A DNA stretch of 64,000 nt from Fusobacterium nucleatum_L (lineage in GTDB: Bacteria; Fusobacteriota; Fusobacteriia; Fusobacteriales; Fusobacteriaceae). The DNA lies in contig NZ_CP077172.1 of the NCBI RefSeq assembly GCF_050231725.1, positions 930,001 to 994,000 on the forward strand. The letters are read 5' to 3'. This document shows, in pieces, positions 38,818-49,194 of the stretch. The translations under genes were made by a program, and so were the position numbers. How positions within the stretch are numbered: position 1 is the stretch's first letter; every line of letters starts with the position of its first letter. The notes under the pieces are model-generated. The model was given only the letters and a program-made list of their open reading frames with translations. It was not told the origin of the DNA and did not search any database.

Positions 38818-40536
38818 ATGGCAAATGTAAAGATGATAAAAGGGGCTAGAATTTTACTTGAATGTTTGTCAAGATTGGGTATAGATGAGATTTTTGGCTA
38901 TCCTGGTGGGGCTGTTATACCTATATATGATGAGTTATATAATTTTAAGGCTATCAAGCATTATTTTGCAAGACATGAACAGGGAGCTGTCCATGAAGCA
39001 GATGGTTATGCCAGATCAACTGGTAAGGTAGGAGTTTGTCTTGCAACATCTGGACCAGGAGCAACAAATTTAGTTACAGGAATTATGACTGCTCATATGG
39101 ATTCTATTCCTTTACTTGCTATAACAGGTCAAGTTACAAGTACTTTATTAGGAAAAGATGCCTTTCAAGAATCTGATATACTTGGAATAACTGTTCCTAT
39201 AACTAAAATGAATTATTTAATTCAAGATATAAAAGATTTACCTAGAATATTAAGAGAAGCCTACTATATAGCAAGTACTGGAAGACCTGGCCCTGTCTTA
39301 GTAGATATTCCTAGAGATATTCAACTACAAGAAATTTCTTATGATGAATTTAATAAGCTATATGAAAAACCTTTTCATCTTGAAGGATATAACCCAGTAT
39401 ATGAAGGACATAAAAAACAAATAAAAACTGCTGTCAAGATGATAAAAGAGGCTAAAAAGCCTTTAATAATAGCAGGTGCTGGTATTTTAAAAGCTAATGC
39501 TTGTGAAGAACTAAAAGAATTTGTTGATAGAACAAATATACCTGTTGCAATGACTTTACTAGGACTTGGTTCATTTCCAGGAAATCATGAACTTGCACTT
39601 GGAATGATAGGTATGCATGGAACAACTTATGCTAATTATTCTGCTAATGAAGCAGATTTGATAATAGCTGCTGGTATGAGATTTGATGATAGAGTTACAG
39701 GGAATCCCCAAAAATTTCTGCCTAATGCTAAAATTATTCATATAGATATAGATCCAGCTGAAATAGGAAAAAATAAATTGATTGATGTACCAATAGTTGG
39801 AGATTTAAAAAATGTATTGACTGAGCTAAATGAAGCTGTTCCAAAGCTTTCACACGATGAGTGGTTGAAACAAGTTAAAAAATGGAAAAAAGAATACTCT
39901 TTAATATATAGAAAAACTGATGAAGTTTTAATTCCACAAGAAATTTTATCTGAAATAAATAAAATTACAAAGGGTGAAGTTATAGTTGCAACTGATGTGG
40001 GACAACATCAAATGTGGTCAGCTCAATATTTAACTTTTAATAATCCTCATACAATATTGACATCAGGAGGAGCTGGAACTATGGGATTTGGACTTCCTGC
40101 TGCAATAGGTGCACAAGTTGCAAATCCTAATAAAAAAGTTATTGCCATTGTTGGAGATGGTGGTTTTCAAATGACTTTTCAAGAATTGATGATGATTAAA
40201 GAATATAATCTTCCTGTTAAGATTTTCATAATCAATAATTCATATTTAGGTATGGTTAGACAGTGGCAAGAATTATTCCATGAAAAAAGATATTCATCAG
40301 TTGATTTAAGTTATAATCCAGACTTTATAAAAATAGGTGAAGCTTATGGAATAAAATCTATTCAATTAACAAATAAAAAAGATTTGAAAAAGAATTTAAA
40401 GAAGATTTTAGAATCTGATGAAGCAGTTTTAGTTGAATGTATTGTTGAAAAAGAAGAGAATGTTTATCCTATGATACCAGCTGGAAAAGATGTAAGTCAG
40501 CTTGTAGGTAAGAGAGGTGTTTTAGAAGATGAATAA
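38818..40536 (+). CDS. ilvB: Acetolactate synthase, catalytic subunit
   Basis: TPP- and FAD-dependent; condenses pyruvate with pyruvate or 2-oxobutyrate. 572 residues. TPP/pyrimidine domain: GYPGGAVIPIYDELYNF and ARHEQGAVHEADGYARSTG (catalytic Glu). TPP-pyrophosphate motif: IVGDGGFQMTFQELMMIKEY..NN. Also TSGPGATNLVTGIM and GRPGPVLVDIPRDIQ. The gene order (immediately before ilvN) shows that it is the biosynthetic AHAS and not a catabolic enzyme. AAAGGAG precedes the ATG. Confidence 0.96.
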   Translation: MANVKMIKGARILLECLSRLGIDEIFGYPGGAVIPIYDELYNFKAIKHYFARHEQGAVHEADGYARSTGKVGVCLATSGPGATNLVTGIMTAHMDSIPLLAITGQVTSTLLGKDAFQESDILGITVPITKMNYLIQDIKDLPRILREAYYIASTGRPGPVLVDIPRDIQLQEISYDEFNKLYEKPFHLEGYNPVYEGHKKQIKTAVKMIKEAKKPLIIAGAGILKANACEELKEFVDRTNIPVAMTLLGLGSFPGNHELALGMIGMHGTTYANYSANEADLIIAAGMRFDDRVTGNPQKFLPNAKIIHIDIDPAEIGKNKLIDVPIVGDLKNVLTELNEAVPKLSHDEWLKQVKKWKKEYSLIYRKTDEVLIPQEILSEINKITKGEVIVATDVGQHQMWSAQYLTFNNPHTILTSGGAGTMGFGLPAAIGAQVANPNKKVIAIVGDGGFQMTFQELMMIKEYNLPVKIFIINNSYLGMVRQWQELFHEKRYSSVDLSYNPDFIKIGEAYGIKSIQLTNKKDLKKNLKKILESDEAVLVECIVEKEENVYPMIPAGKDVSQLVGKRGVLEDE

Positions 40537-41017
40537 AGAACATGATATTTTAGTAATTACTAAGAATACTAGTGGTATTGCAGCAAGAATAATGTCTTTA
40601 TTTAACAGAAGAGGTTATTTTGTTAAGAAAATGTCTTCTGGTATAACAAATAAAGAAGGTTATGCAAGACTTACATTGACAGTTGATGGAGATAAAGAGT
40701 TACTGGATCAAATTCAAAAACAAGTTTATAAGATTATAGATGTTGTTAAAGTTAAAATTTTTCCAGATGAAGGTGTAATTAGAAGAGAACTTATGCTTAT
40801 AAAAGTTAAAGCAAATGATGAAACAAGATCTCAAATTGTACAAATTGCAGATATTTATCGTGGTAAAATACTAGATGTATCTCCAAAGTCATTAGTAATT
40901 GAACTTACAGGTGATGTTGATAAATTAGATGGTTTTGTTGAAATAATGAATACTTATGGAGTTCTAGAAATAGCTAAGTCTGGTGTACTTGCAATGAGTC
41001 GTGGAGAAAAAATGTAA
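40529..41017 (+). CDS. ilvN: Acetolactate synthase, regulatory subunit
   Basis: 162 residues. N-terminal ACT domain: DILVITKNTSGIAARIMSLF then NRRGYFVKKMSSG; C-terminal domain RRELMLIKVKANDETRSQIV. It confers valine feedback on IlvB. Its start overlaps ilvB by 8 bases and its stop overlaps the next gene by one base (ATGA), so the three are coupled. Length matches the short IlvN/IlvH family (about 160). Confidence 0.95.
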   Translation: MNKEHDILVITKNTSGIAARIMSLFNRRGYFVKKMSSGITNKEGYARLTLTVDGDKELLDQIQKQVYKIIDVVKVKIFPDEGVIRRELMLIKVKANDETRSQIVQIADIYRGKILDVSPKSLVIELTGDVDKLDGFVEIMNTYGVLEIAKSGVLAMSRGEKM

Positions 41018-41802
41018 TGAAAAAAATTTTATCATATAAAAATGTTTCTTTTAAAAGAGATGGTAGAGAAATTTTAAAAAATATTAATTGGGAAATAAAA
41101 GAGGGAGAAAACTGGGCTTTAATTGGACTAAATGGCTCAGGGAAGTCAACACTTTTATCTATGATACCAGCATACACTTTTGCAACAAAAGGAGAAGTTT
41201 CTGTTTTTGATAAAAAATTTGGGACTTGTGTTTGGACAGAGATTAAAGAAAAAGTTGGTTTTGTCAGTTCTACCTTAAATAATTTTTCAGATAGATTAAA
41301 CAACCAATCTTTAATGGATGTAGTCCTATCAGGAAAATATAACTCAATAGGTATTTATCAAGAGATAACTCAAAAGGATAGAGAAAAAGCTAATAATATT
41401 ATAAAAGATTTTAAACTATCTCATTTGAAATTAAATAAATTCTCTACTCTATCACAAGGTGAACAAAGGAAAACTTTACTTGCAAGAGCCTTTATGAATA
41501 GTCCATCTCTTTTGATTTTAGATGAGCCTTGTTCTGGGCTAGATATAAGAGCAAGAGAAATATTTTTAAAAAGTTTAGAAGAAAATTCTAAAAATACAAA
41601 TGCTATCCCATTTATCTATGTAACACATCAAATAGAAGAAATAATACCTTCTATTACTCATGTTGCTATACTAGATAATGGAGAAATAGTATCACAAGGA
41701 AATAAATATGAAGTTTTAACTGAAGAAAATCTATCAAAACTTTATAAAATAGATGTAAAAATTGAATGGTCTAACAATAGACCTTGGCTAATCGTGAAAT
41801 AA
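41017..41802 (+). CDS. Stand-alone ABC ATPase inside the ilv operon
   Basis: 261 residues, one nucleotide-binding domain: Walker A GLNGSGKSTLLSM, signature LSQGEQRKTLLARAF, Walker B LLILDEPCSGLDIRAR, and H-loop YVTHQIEEI. It resembles the ModF/YlmA group of ATPases, which often lack a partner permease. No permease or binding protein is adjacent; the start overlaps ilvN by one base and ilvC follows. A role in branched-chain amino acid metabolism is suggested only by position. It may interact with a distant permease or act on ribosomes like some ABC-F-type proteins (which have two domains, unlike this one). Confidence 0.85.
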   Translation: MKKILSYKNVSFKRDGREILKNINWEIKEGENWALIGLNGSGKSTLLSMIPAYTFATKGEVSVFDKKFGTCVWTEIKEKVGFVSSTLNNFSDRLNNQSLMDVVLSGKYNSIGIYQEITQKDREKANNIIKDFKLSHLKLNKFSTLSQGEQRKTLLARAFMNSPSLLILDEPCSGLDIRAREIFLKSLEENSKNTNAIPFIYVTHQIEEIIPSITHVAILDNGEIVSQGNKYEVLTEENLSKLYKIDVKIEWSNNRPWLIVK

Positions 41803-41827
41803 TATAATGTATAGGAGGATTTATAAA

Positions 41828-42835
41828 ATGGCAGGAAATATTTTAGGAACAACTGTTTATTATGATGCAGATTGTAATTTACAAAAATTAGTAGGAAAGA
41901 AAATCACAGTTTTAGGTTATGGTTCGCAAGGACATGCTCATGCACTTAATTTAAAAGAAAATGGAATGGATGTTACTATCGGACTTAGAAAAGATTCTAA
42001 GACTTGGTCTGTGGCTGAAGAAGTAGGTTTTGTTGTAAAAGAAACTGGGGAAGCAGTTAAAGATGCAGATGTAGTTATGGTATTAATACCTGATGAAATT
42101 CAAGGAGATACTTATACTAATAGCATAGCTCAAAACTTAAAGAAAGGTGCCTACCTTGGATTTGGACATGGATTTAATATTCATTTCAAAAAAATTCAAC
42201 CAAGAGAAGATGTAAATGTATTTATGGTTGCTCCAAAAGGACCTGGACATTTAGTAAGAAGAACTTTCCAAGAAGGAAGTGGAGTACCTTGTCTGATCGC
42301 TGTATACCAAGATCCTAGTGGAGATGCAAAAGATATTGCACTTGCTTGGGCATCTGGTATTGGTGGAGGAAGATCAGGAATAATTGAAACTACCTTCAAA
42401 CAAGAAACTGAAACAGATTTATTTGGAGAACAAGCTGTTTTATGTGGAGGAATTACAGAGCTTATTAAAACTGGATTTGAAGTTTTAACTGAAGCTGGAT
42501 ATGACCCTGTAAATGCTTACTTTGAATGTTTACACGAAATGAAATTAATTGTTGATTTAATTTATGAAGGGGGACTTGCAAAAATGAGACACTCTATCTC
42601 TAATACAGCAGAGTATGGTGATTTCTTAACAGGTCCAAAAATCGTAACTGCTGATACAAAGAAAGTTATGAAGGAAGTTCTAGCAGATATCCAATCTGGT
42701 AAATTTGCTGATGAATTCTTAGCAGATTCAAAAGCAGGCCAACCTTTCTTAAAAGCTCATAGAAAAGAAGCAAGTGAACATCAACTTGAAAAAGTTGGAC
42801 AAGAATTAAGAAAATTAATGTCTTGGATTAAATAA
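41828..42835 (+). CDS. ilvC: Ketol-acid reductoisomerase
   Basis: Second common step of isoleucine/valine synthesis; NADPH and Mg dependent. 335 residues from MAGNILGTTVYYDADCNL. Rossmann loop ITVLGYGSQGHAHALNL, then GPGHLVRRTFQEGSGVPCL, ETETDLFGEQAVLCGG and the KARI C-terminal knot FECLHEMKLIVDLIYEGGL. The class I short form (about 330 residues). AGGAGG precedes 41828; the longer frame to 41807 includes that site and is rejected. Last gene of the operon; a strong terminator follows. Confidence 0.97.
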   Translation: MAGNILGTTVYYDADCNLQKLVGKKITVLGYGSQGHAHALNLKENGMDVTIGLRKDSKTWSVAEEVGFVVKETGEAVKDADVVMVLIPDEIQGDTYTNSIAQNLKKGAYLGFGHGFNIHFKKIQPREDVNVFMVAPKGPGHLVRRTFQEGSGVPCLIAVYQDPSGDAKDIALAWASGIGGGRSGIIETTFKQETETDLFGEQAVLCGGITELIKTGFEVLTEAGYDPVNAYFECLHEMKLIVDLIYEGGLAKMRHSISNTAEYGDFLTGPKIVTADTKKVMKEVLADIQSGKFADEFLADSKAGQPFLKAHRKEASEHQLEKVGQELRKLMSWIK

Positions 42836-42844
42836 TATTTTAAG

Positions 42845-42883
42845 AACTGATTATAGATTCAGAAATTTATAATCAGTTTTTTT
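42845..42883 (+). terminator. Terminator of the ilv operon
   Basis: Eleven-pair stem AACTGATTATA / TATAATCAGTT, followed by TTTTTTT. Confidence 0.9.
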
Positions 42884-42953
42884 ATTTTTCTATTGAAATA
42901 TGTTAAAATATCTATAAATAATAAGTAAAATTGATAAAATATAGGGAGGATCT

Positions 42954-45900
42954 ATGTTAAATTTTTACAATCATGAACTAAAGGAAAAATCAAAGGAATA
43001 TATTGAAAAAATTAAAGAAGAGAGCAAAAAGCTAGATAAGGAAAATCAAAAATTTGTACAAGATATTTTTCTTACAGAAAAAAATGAAACTTATTATTCT
43101 TATGGTGGATATTTAGAAAGTGCTTTAAAACAAGAATTATCCTCAAAGAAAGATGTTAAATTTAATGATATTTTTCCTAAAAGTATATATCCAGCATTAA
43201 AATTACTTATGGGAGAAAAGTTTTTTAAGATATTTATAGAAATATCAAAAAATATTACAAAATATCCATTTTCTTCTGGATATAATCGTAGAATGGTAAG
43301 AAGTAAAAGTTATTTTAATTATATAGAGCTCTTATTCAATTTACTAAGAAATTTTGTAGATTTATATTTTTTGAATATTGATGTTATTACAATAATAAAA
43401 AGAGGATATGAAAAAGGCGTATATGGTATAGATAATCCATATTATATAGCCTATGAAATAGACAACGGTAATCAAGAAGTGATAGATTTAATAAAAGGAG
43501 CATTAGGTTCTCAAAAATCAGAAATAGATTTAACTTATAATAATATGAAAGCTATCTTTATTTCAAATAATAAAGAATTAGTTGAACTTACAGGAAAGTT
43601 ACTATTAGCCGCCAAACTTCAAGAAGGAGTTAGACAACAGATCTGTGAAAATATGGATAGTGGTTTACAAGAAAATTTTGAATATATGTTAAAAATCATC
43701 TATGATAATGATTTAATTAGATTTTCTTCTGTAAAAAGAGCCTTAGGAACTTGGACAGGTCTAGCTAGAGATGAAAACACAGATATTACTAAATTTGGTA
43801 AAAAAGAAATTGAAATTATACATAAATTAATAGCTAATCCAAAATATGAAGATGAACTTTTAAAAAGTGATGATAATGTTGAAGTATATCTAGGACTTTG
43901 GAATAAGGCTGCAAGAGATATAAAAGATGCTGTTGAAGCTATGGAAAAACTTTTTAAATCCTCTAAATATCACACTAAATTATTAATTTCGTATTACTTA
44001 TATGTTATACAAGATACTAAATATCAAAGAGAAATAGCTAAAAAGGTAATAAAAGAGTATGGAAAAGATAATAAGAATATTATTGAAATTTTAGCTTGTT
44101 ATCTTAATTTTGTAATAACTTATGGTTCTGCAAGGGATTTAAAAGAAAATTTAAAAAATGGAAAAACAGTCCCTGAAACTTATTTTAAAAACAAAAAAGA
44201 AGCCTTAGAATTTTTCGATATTTTAGAGAAAGCATTAGTTCTTATGGATGGAAAAGACAAATTATTTAATCCTTGTATCTTCCCTTGGTTCTATCAAAGT
44301 ATAAATACACATACAGTGGCAACAGCTATGGGACTTATTACTGCATTCTATCCTGATAACAACTTAAAAAATAAGATGATGAAATATTTAAAAGAAATTA
44401 ATACTTGGAACAGAGGACATTACCTTGATGTTCTATTTGAAAAACCAAGTAATAAAGAGGAAAAAGACTTTGTAATATCTATGCTTTCAGATAGGACTGA
44501 TACAGGAGTTGTTGCCTATGAAATATCAAAAAATAATAATTTAGTTAAAGAATACCCAAGAGAAATTGAAGATTTATTGAGATTAAAAAATGGAGATACA
44601 AGAAAAAATTTAATAGATTTATTAATGGGGCAAGACAAGAAAGCATTATTAATGTCTATTGATAACTTAATTTCAGCTAAGAATGAAAATAAAAGATTAG
44701 CAGCTTTAGATATATTAAATCAAGTTAATTCTAAAGAAAAACCTCTATATGATAAAAAAGAAGTTAAGAACTTAATAGTAAAAATATCTAAACCTACTGA
44801 TGCCGAGAAAATATTGATAGAAAATCTTTCTGATAAAAAGAAAAAAGAAAGCGAAGATACAATAAGCAAACTATATGATGTTGATTATAAAGTAAATTTA
44901 GCTTATGAAGTTAAGAAAATTGAAAAACCTTCTAAGACAGTTAAGAAAAATAAAAAAGGTGAATACATTATTGAGATAAGTTCTGAGCCTAAAAAGTTTT
45001 TCTCTAAAACAACTGACGAATTATTTGAGATAGTAAAAAAATTGAGTGAACTATATATAAAAAATGAAGATTATGAATATATGAGCTTCTATCATAAGGA
45101 ATATGTTTTACTTAGAAATAAATTTGGTATTACAAAAAATGTTGATAATATTCCATATGATAATAGAGACCAATTAACTAATTATCCATTGGAAGATGTA
45201 TGGAAAGATTTCTATAAAAAGGAAATTAAAGATTTCTCTACTCTTTTACAACTTTATTTATTGCTAATGATGGGAGTTGAAGGAAGAGCTAGAAGCATTC
45301 TTACTGAGGTACAAAAAAATGTCCATATGAAAATGCTAGGTTTTGATGTGATGGACTTATCAAATAAACTTAAAAAAGCTAATTTAAAATATGTATTTTC
45401 AAAAACTCCTTTTGACCCAAATGATTATGACCCAACAGGTTACATAATAAAGATTATAAGTCTTTTGTTTGAATATTATTCAGAAGAAAATAAAAAATAT
45501 CTTTTTGAATTTGGAAAAACTGTTGGATTATATGTTTTAGAAAATATAGATACTAAATATATGCTTGAAGAAACTCAAGGCTATGGAAATAGAACATACT
45601 ATAATATTGTATTAAATGCTGTTAGTTATACATATTCAAATCTGTACTATATTTTTATAAAAGCTCTAGAAAATTTAGAAGATTTCTATGATGAAAAATC
45701 ATTTACTGATGCCTTTTTAATTAGATATCACTTAGATGAAAAATTAAATAAATATATAGATGAAAATCTTGAAGGATACGAAATTGAAGGTAATAAAAGA
45801 GATTTAGGACTTAGAAATTATGCAATAGCTATTCAGTTAAATCTAATAAAAAAGGATTTCCTATATCAAAATATTTTAAATTCAGATGATATTAAAGAAA

Positions 45901-48146
45901 TTGAAAAGAATCTAGGTTCTTTAAATCTTTATATGAACGACTATAATTGTATTCTTAATAAAAAAGAAAATAAGAGACTAGCTAATCTTAATCCATTTAT
46001 GTGTACTGAGGCATTGAAGATTCTATATGATGAGGGTACAAAAATAATAGATTATTTTGTTCAAAATGAATTAAAAAGAGGAGATAGCCCAACTAAATAC
46101 TCAAAAGCTATTTATAGAGTTGGAAGAATTGAGGGTATAGATTATCTTGTTCAAATACTTCAAGCCTTAGGAAAGGAAACTTTAGATAGAAATTCTTTTT
46201 ACCATAATTTTGCTTACTATTGGAGTGGTTCTGATAAAAAAAGAGAAGTATTGAGTCATCTTTTAAAAGTTTGCTATCCAAGTGAAAAAGATAATAGCAA
46301 GGAACTTGCTAAAAAATTAAAGGGAACTGATATAACTGAACAAAGATTGATTGAAGTGGCTATGTTTTCTTCTCAATGGATAGAAATTATCGAAGGATAT
46401 TTGGGTTGGAAAGGACTTGCTAGTGGTTGCTATTACTTCCAAGCACATATGAGCGACATTGATAGAAATAAGGAAGGTCTAATTGCTAAATATACTCCTA
46501 TCTCTATTGAAGATTTAAAAGAAGGAGCTTTTGATATAGACTGGTTTAAATCTGCTTACAAAGAGCTTGGAGAGAAAAAATTTGAAATGCTTTATGATAG
46601 TGCTAAATATATTTCTGATGGTGCTAAACACTCAAGAGCTAGAATGTTTGCTGATGCTGTCAATGGTAAGTTAAATTTAAAAGAAACCGAAAAGAAGATT
46701 GAAGATAAGAGAAATAAAGACTTAGTTGCTAGTTATTCTCTAATTCCACTTTTAAAAGATAAACAAAAAGATGCTCTTCATCGTTACCAATTTTTACAAA
46801 AATTCTTAAAAGAAAGTAAGAAGTTTGGTGCACAAAGAAGGGCAAGTGAAGCTAAAGCTGTTAGCATTTCATTGGAAAACCTATCTCGTAATATGGGATA
46901 TTCTGATATTACTCGTTTAATTTGGAATATGGAAACAGCTCTTATCAATGAAATGAAAGAATATTTTGAGCCTAAAAAACTTGATGATGTAGATGTATAT
47001 ATTAAAATTGATGAATTAGGTCAATCTGAAATTGTCTATGAAAAAGCTAGAAAAGAATTAAAATCTTTACCTACTAAATTAAAGAAAGACAAGTATATTG
47101 AAGCTATAAAAGAAGTTCATAAGAATTTAAAAGAACAATATCGTCGTTCAAGAAAAATGCTTGAAGAGGCTATGGAAGATGGTACAGAATTTTATGGTTA
47201 TGAAATAGAAAATCTTATGACTAACCCTGTTATTGCTCCTATTTTAAAATCTCTTGTTTTCAAAATGGGAAATGACTTAGGTTACTATGTGGATAAAAAA
47301 TTGAAGTCTGTTAAGAAAAAATCTGTTGCAGTTAAAGATGATAGCTTGTTAAAAATCGCACATTGTTTTGACTTATTTGAAAGTGGAGATTGGGCTAGTT
47401 ATCAAAAAGATATCTTTGATAGAGAATTAAAACAACCTTTCAAACAAGTTTTCAGAGAACTTTATGTTAAAACAGTTGATGAAAAAGGTAGAGATAAATC
47501 TCTTCGTTATGCAGGACATCAAGTACAACCTGCTAAGACAGTTGCACTTTTAAAAACTAGAAGATGGATAATTGATGGGCAAGAAGGACTAGAAAAGGTT
47601 TACTATAAGGAAAATATAATTGCTAAAATCTTTGCACTTGCAGATTGGTTTTCTCCAGCTGATATAGAGGCACCTACTTTGGAAGAAGTACAATTCTTTG
47701 ATAGAAAGACATTTAAACCTATTTTAATAGATGACGTTCCTGATTTAGTATTTACTGAAGTTATGAGAGATATTGATTTGGTTGTAAGTGTTGCACATAT
47801 TGGAGATGTTGACCCTGAAGCAAGCCATTCTACTATTGAAATGAGAAAGGCTATTATTGAATTTAACTGCAAGCTATTTAAGTTGAAAAATGTTACATTT
47901 AGTGAAAATCACGCTTTGATTAAAGGTGAAAGAGCAGAATACTCTATTCACTTAGGAAGTGGACTTATTCATCAAAAAGCAGGAAGTGCAATAAATGTTT
48001 TACCAGTTCATTCTCAACATAGAGGAAGAGTATTCTTGCCATTTATAGATGATGATCCTAAGACAGCTGAAATTATGGCTAAGGTTCTACTATTTGCACA
48101 AGATGAAAAGATTAAAGATGTATTTATTTTAGAACAAATAAAATAG
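42954..48146 (+). CDS. Very large DUF4132 (MolR-like) protein
   Basis: 1730 residues, cytoplasmic (no signal or membrane helices seen). The N-terminal two thirds are helical and HEAT-repeat-like (for example NMKAIFISNNKELVELTGKL, then LIANPKYEDELLKSDD). The C-terminal third holds the DUF4132 core: KFGAQRRASEAKAVSISLEN, GHQVQPAKTVALLKTRRWII, FTEVMRDIDLVVSVAHIGDV and SIHLGSGLIHQKAGSAINVL. Relatives are E. coli MolR/YehF-type proteins; the function is unknown. GGGAGGATCT precedes the ATG. It is followed by a secreted protein 51 bases on. Base composition resembles its neighbours, so there is no sign of recent transfer. Confidence 0.82.
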   Translation: MLNFYNHELKEKSKEYIEKIKEESKKLDKENQKFVQDIFLTEKNETYYSYGGYLESALKQELSSKKDVKFNDIFPKSIYPALKLLMGEKFFKIFIEISKNITKYPFSSGYNRRMVRSKSYFNYIELLFNLLRNFVDLYFLNIDVITIIKRGYEKGVYGIDNPYYIAYEIDNGNQEVIDLIKGALGSQKSEIDLTYNNMKAIFISNNKELVELTGKLLLAAKLQEGVRQQICENMDSGLQENFEYMLKIIYDNDLIRFSSVKRALGTWTGLARDENTDITKFGKKEIEIIHKLIANPKYEDELLKSDDNVEVYLGLWNKAARDIKDAVEAMEKLFKSSKYHTKLLISYYLYVIQDTKYQREIAKKVIKEYGKDNKNIIEILACYLNFVITYGSARDLKENLKNGKTVPETYFKNKKEALEFFDILEKALVLMDGKDKLFNPCIFPWFYQSINTHTVATAMGLITAFYPDNNLKNKMMKYLKEINTWNRGHYLDVLFEKPSNKEEKDFVISMLSDRTDTGVVAYEISKNNNLVKEYPREIEDLLRLKNGDTRKNLIDLLMGQDKKALLMSIDNLISAKNENKRLAALDILNQVNSKEKPLYDKKEVKNLIVKISKPTDAEKILIENLSDKKKKESEDTISKLYDVDYKVNLAYEVKKIEKPSKTVKKNKKGEYIIEISSEPKKFFSKTTDELFEIVKKLSELYIKNEDYEYMSFYHKEYVLLRNKFGITKNVDNIPYDNRDQLTNYPLEDVWKDFYKKEIKDFSTLLQLYLLLMMGVEGRARSILTEVQKNVHMKMLGFDVMDLSNKLKKANLKYVFSKTPFDPNDYDPTGYIIKIISLLFEYYSEENKKYLFEFGKTVGLYVLENIDTKYMLEETQGYGNRTYYNIVLNAVSYTYSNLYYIFIKALENLEDFYDEKSFTDAFLIRYHLDEKLNKYIDENLEGYEIEGNKRDLGLRNYAIAIQLNLIKKDFLYQNILNSDDIKEIEKNLGSLNLYMNDYNCILNKKENKRLANLNPFMCTEALKILYDEGTKIIDYFVQNELKRGDSPTKYSKAIYRVGRIEGIDYLVQILQALGKETLDRNSFYHNFAYYWSGSDKKREVLSHLLKVCYPSEKDNSKELAKKLKGTDITEQRLIEVAMFSSQWIEIIEGYLGWKGLASGCYYFQAHMSDIDRNKEGLIAKYTPISIEDLKEGAFDIDWFKSAYKELGEKKFEMLYDSAKYISDGAKHSRARMFADAVNGKLNLKETEKKIEDKRNKDLVASYSLIPLLKDKQKDALHRYQFLQKFLKESKKFGAQRRASEAKAVSISLENLSRNMGYSDITRLIWNMETALINEMKEYFEPKKLDDVDVYIKIDELGQSEIVYEKARKELKSLPTKLKKDKYIEAIKEVHKNLKEQYRRSRKMLEEAMEDGTEFYGYEIENLMTNPVIAPILKSLVFKMGNDLGYYVDKKLKSVKKKSVAVKDDSLLKIAHCFDLFESGDWASYQKDIFDRELKQPFKQVFRELYVKTVDEKGRDKSLRYAGHQVQPAKTVALLKTRRWIIDGQEGLEKVYYKENIIAKIFALADWFSPADIEAPTLEEVQFFDRKTFKPILIDDVPDLVFTEVMRDIDLVVSVAHIGDVDPEASHSTIEMRKAIIEFNCKLFKLKNVTFSENHALIKGERAEYSIHLGSGLIHQKAGSAINVLPVHSQHRGRVFLPFIDDDPKTAEIMAKVLLFAQDEKIKDVFILEQIK

Positions 48147-48197
48147 ACAAACACAAGGACTATTGTAATAATTCCTTGTAAAATTAGGAGAAATTTT

Positions 48198-49076
48198 ATG
48201 AAAAAAATTTTATTATTACTCATTTCTATATTTTTTATTTCTAACAATATTTTTGCTACTACTAACAATAAACATATTTTCTATTTAGATAACCCGACTA
48301 ATAAAAATATAGAAACAACTTTGGATAGCAAGCTATATAATTTAAAACCAAAGACTTATGAAGTTTTAAATTTAAAAATGGGAGAACATATTGCAGAATT
48401 ATCAGATGGAACAAAGGTCTATTTTAAAATTTTTGCTAACTCTAAGGGAGGTATTATCAACCCAACTGGAGCAACTTATACTATAAATTATATTCGTTAC
48501 GCAAGTAAAAGAATCTGTGTTGACTGGAAAGAGCCTGAAGATATTACTCTTCCTATATTTAATGACTTTATAATGGATAAAAACTATATAGCTTGGGAAT
48601 ATGATATTTTTGAAGAGGTTACTTATGAAAGTATGCCAAAGAAACTTCATCCTGATGAGGATATCCATGTTTTCACTAAAGTATATAGTCCTTCTGAGGT
48701 CAAAGAGCCTGATTACACTAAAGGAAAAGCAATAGAAGTTTACAGCTTTAAAAAGTCTGATATTGATATGAAAAACCCAAAAGCTAATTTATCTAAAATA
48801 GACAGTGACTACAACATTCCAAATAATGATGATAAAGCTTTTCAAAATTATATAAAACAACTTATATCCTTAGATAAGGCTTACATGGATACAAATGATG
48901 CTAAAAAACAAAAGAAAATATTAAAAGAATATGATAAAATAGCTAAGATAATATGGTCAGATTATTCAAAATCTAATATTGTTCTAGGTTCTTATGACAA
49001 TGTAGATCTAAAAGCTTTAAATTTAAAAAGTTTAGATAGAGGAGTTATCATAACTAAAATAGAAAATAATAATTAA
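48198..49076 (+). CDS. Secreted protein of unknown function
   Basis: 292 residues. N-terminal signal peptide MKKILLLLISIFFISNNIFA followed by a mature region with FYLDNPTNKNIETTLDSKLY, suggesting a small beta domain, and later a helical C-terminus (KAYMDTNDAKKQKKILKEYD). I recognise no family. TAGGAGAAATTTT precedes the ATG. It follows the DUF4132 gene with 51 bases between, which contain an inverted repeat (ACAAGGA / TCCTTGT, 48153-48179), so it may be co-transcribed with it. The downstream neighbour is the IS element. Confidence 0.7.
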   Translation: MKKILLLLISIFFISNNIFATTNNKHIFYLDNPTNKNIETTLDSKLYNLKPKTYEVLNLKMGEHIAELSDGTKVYFKIFANSKGGIINPTGATYTINYIRYASKRICVDWKEPEDITLPIFNDFIMDKNYIAWEYDIFEEVTYESMPKKLHPDEDIHVFTKVYSPSEVKEPDYTKGKAIEVYSFKKSDIDMKNPKANLSKIDSDYNIPNNDDKAFQNYIKQLISLDKAYMDTNDAKKQKKILKEYDKIAKIIWSDYSKSNIVLGSYDNVDLKALNLKSLDRGVIITKIENNN

Positions 49077-49118
49077 ATAAAGGGAGCTGTTGCAAATTAA
49101 ATAATTGAGCCCAAAAAG

Positions 49119-49164
49119 AAAAATGACACTAAAAAACATTTTTTTGTAATTTAGTGTCATTTTT
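49119..49164 (+). terminator. Terminator-like hairpin inside the left end of the IS
   Basis: Perfect 15-pair stem AAAAATGACACTAAA / TTTAGTGTCATTTTT with a 16-base loop, ending in TTTTT. It would stop transcripts entering the IS from the secreted-protein gene. Confidence 0.8.
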
Positions 49165-49194
49165 AATTTAAAAAAGTATATTACATAAATTTTT

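Noticed and set aside
48153..48179. Inverted repeat ACAAGGA / TCCTTGT as a terminator after the DUF4132 gene
   Set aside because: It lacks a T-run (AAAATTAGG follows), so termination is doubtful; it may simply be local structure.
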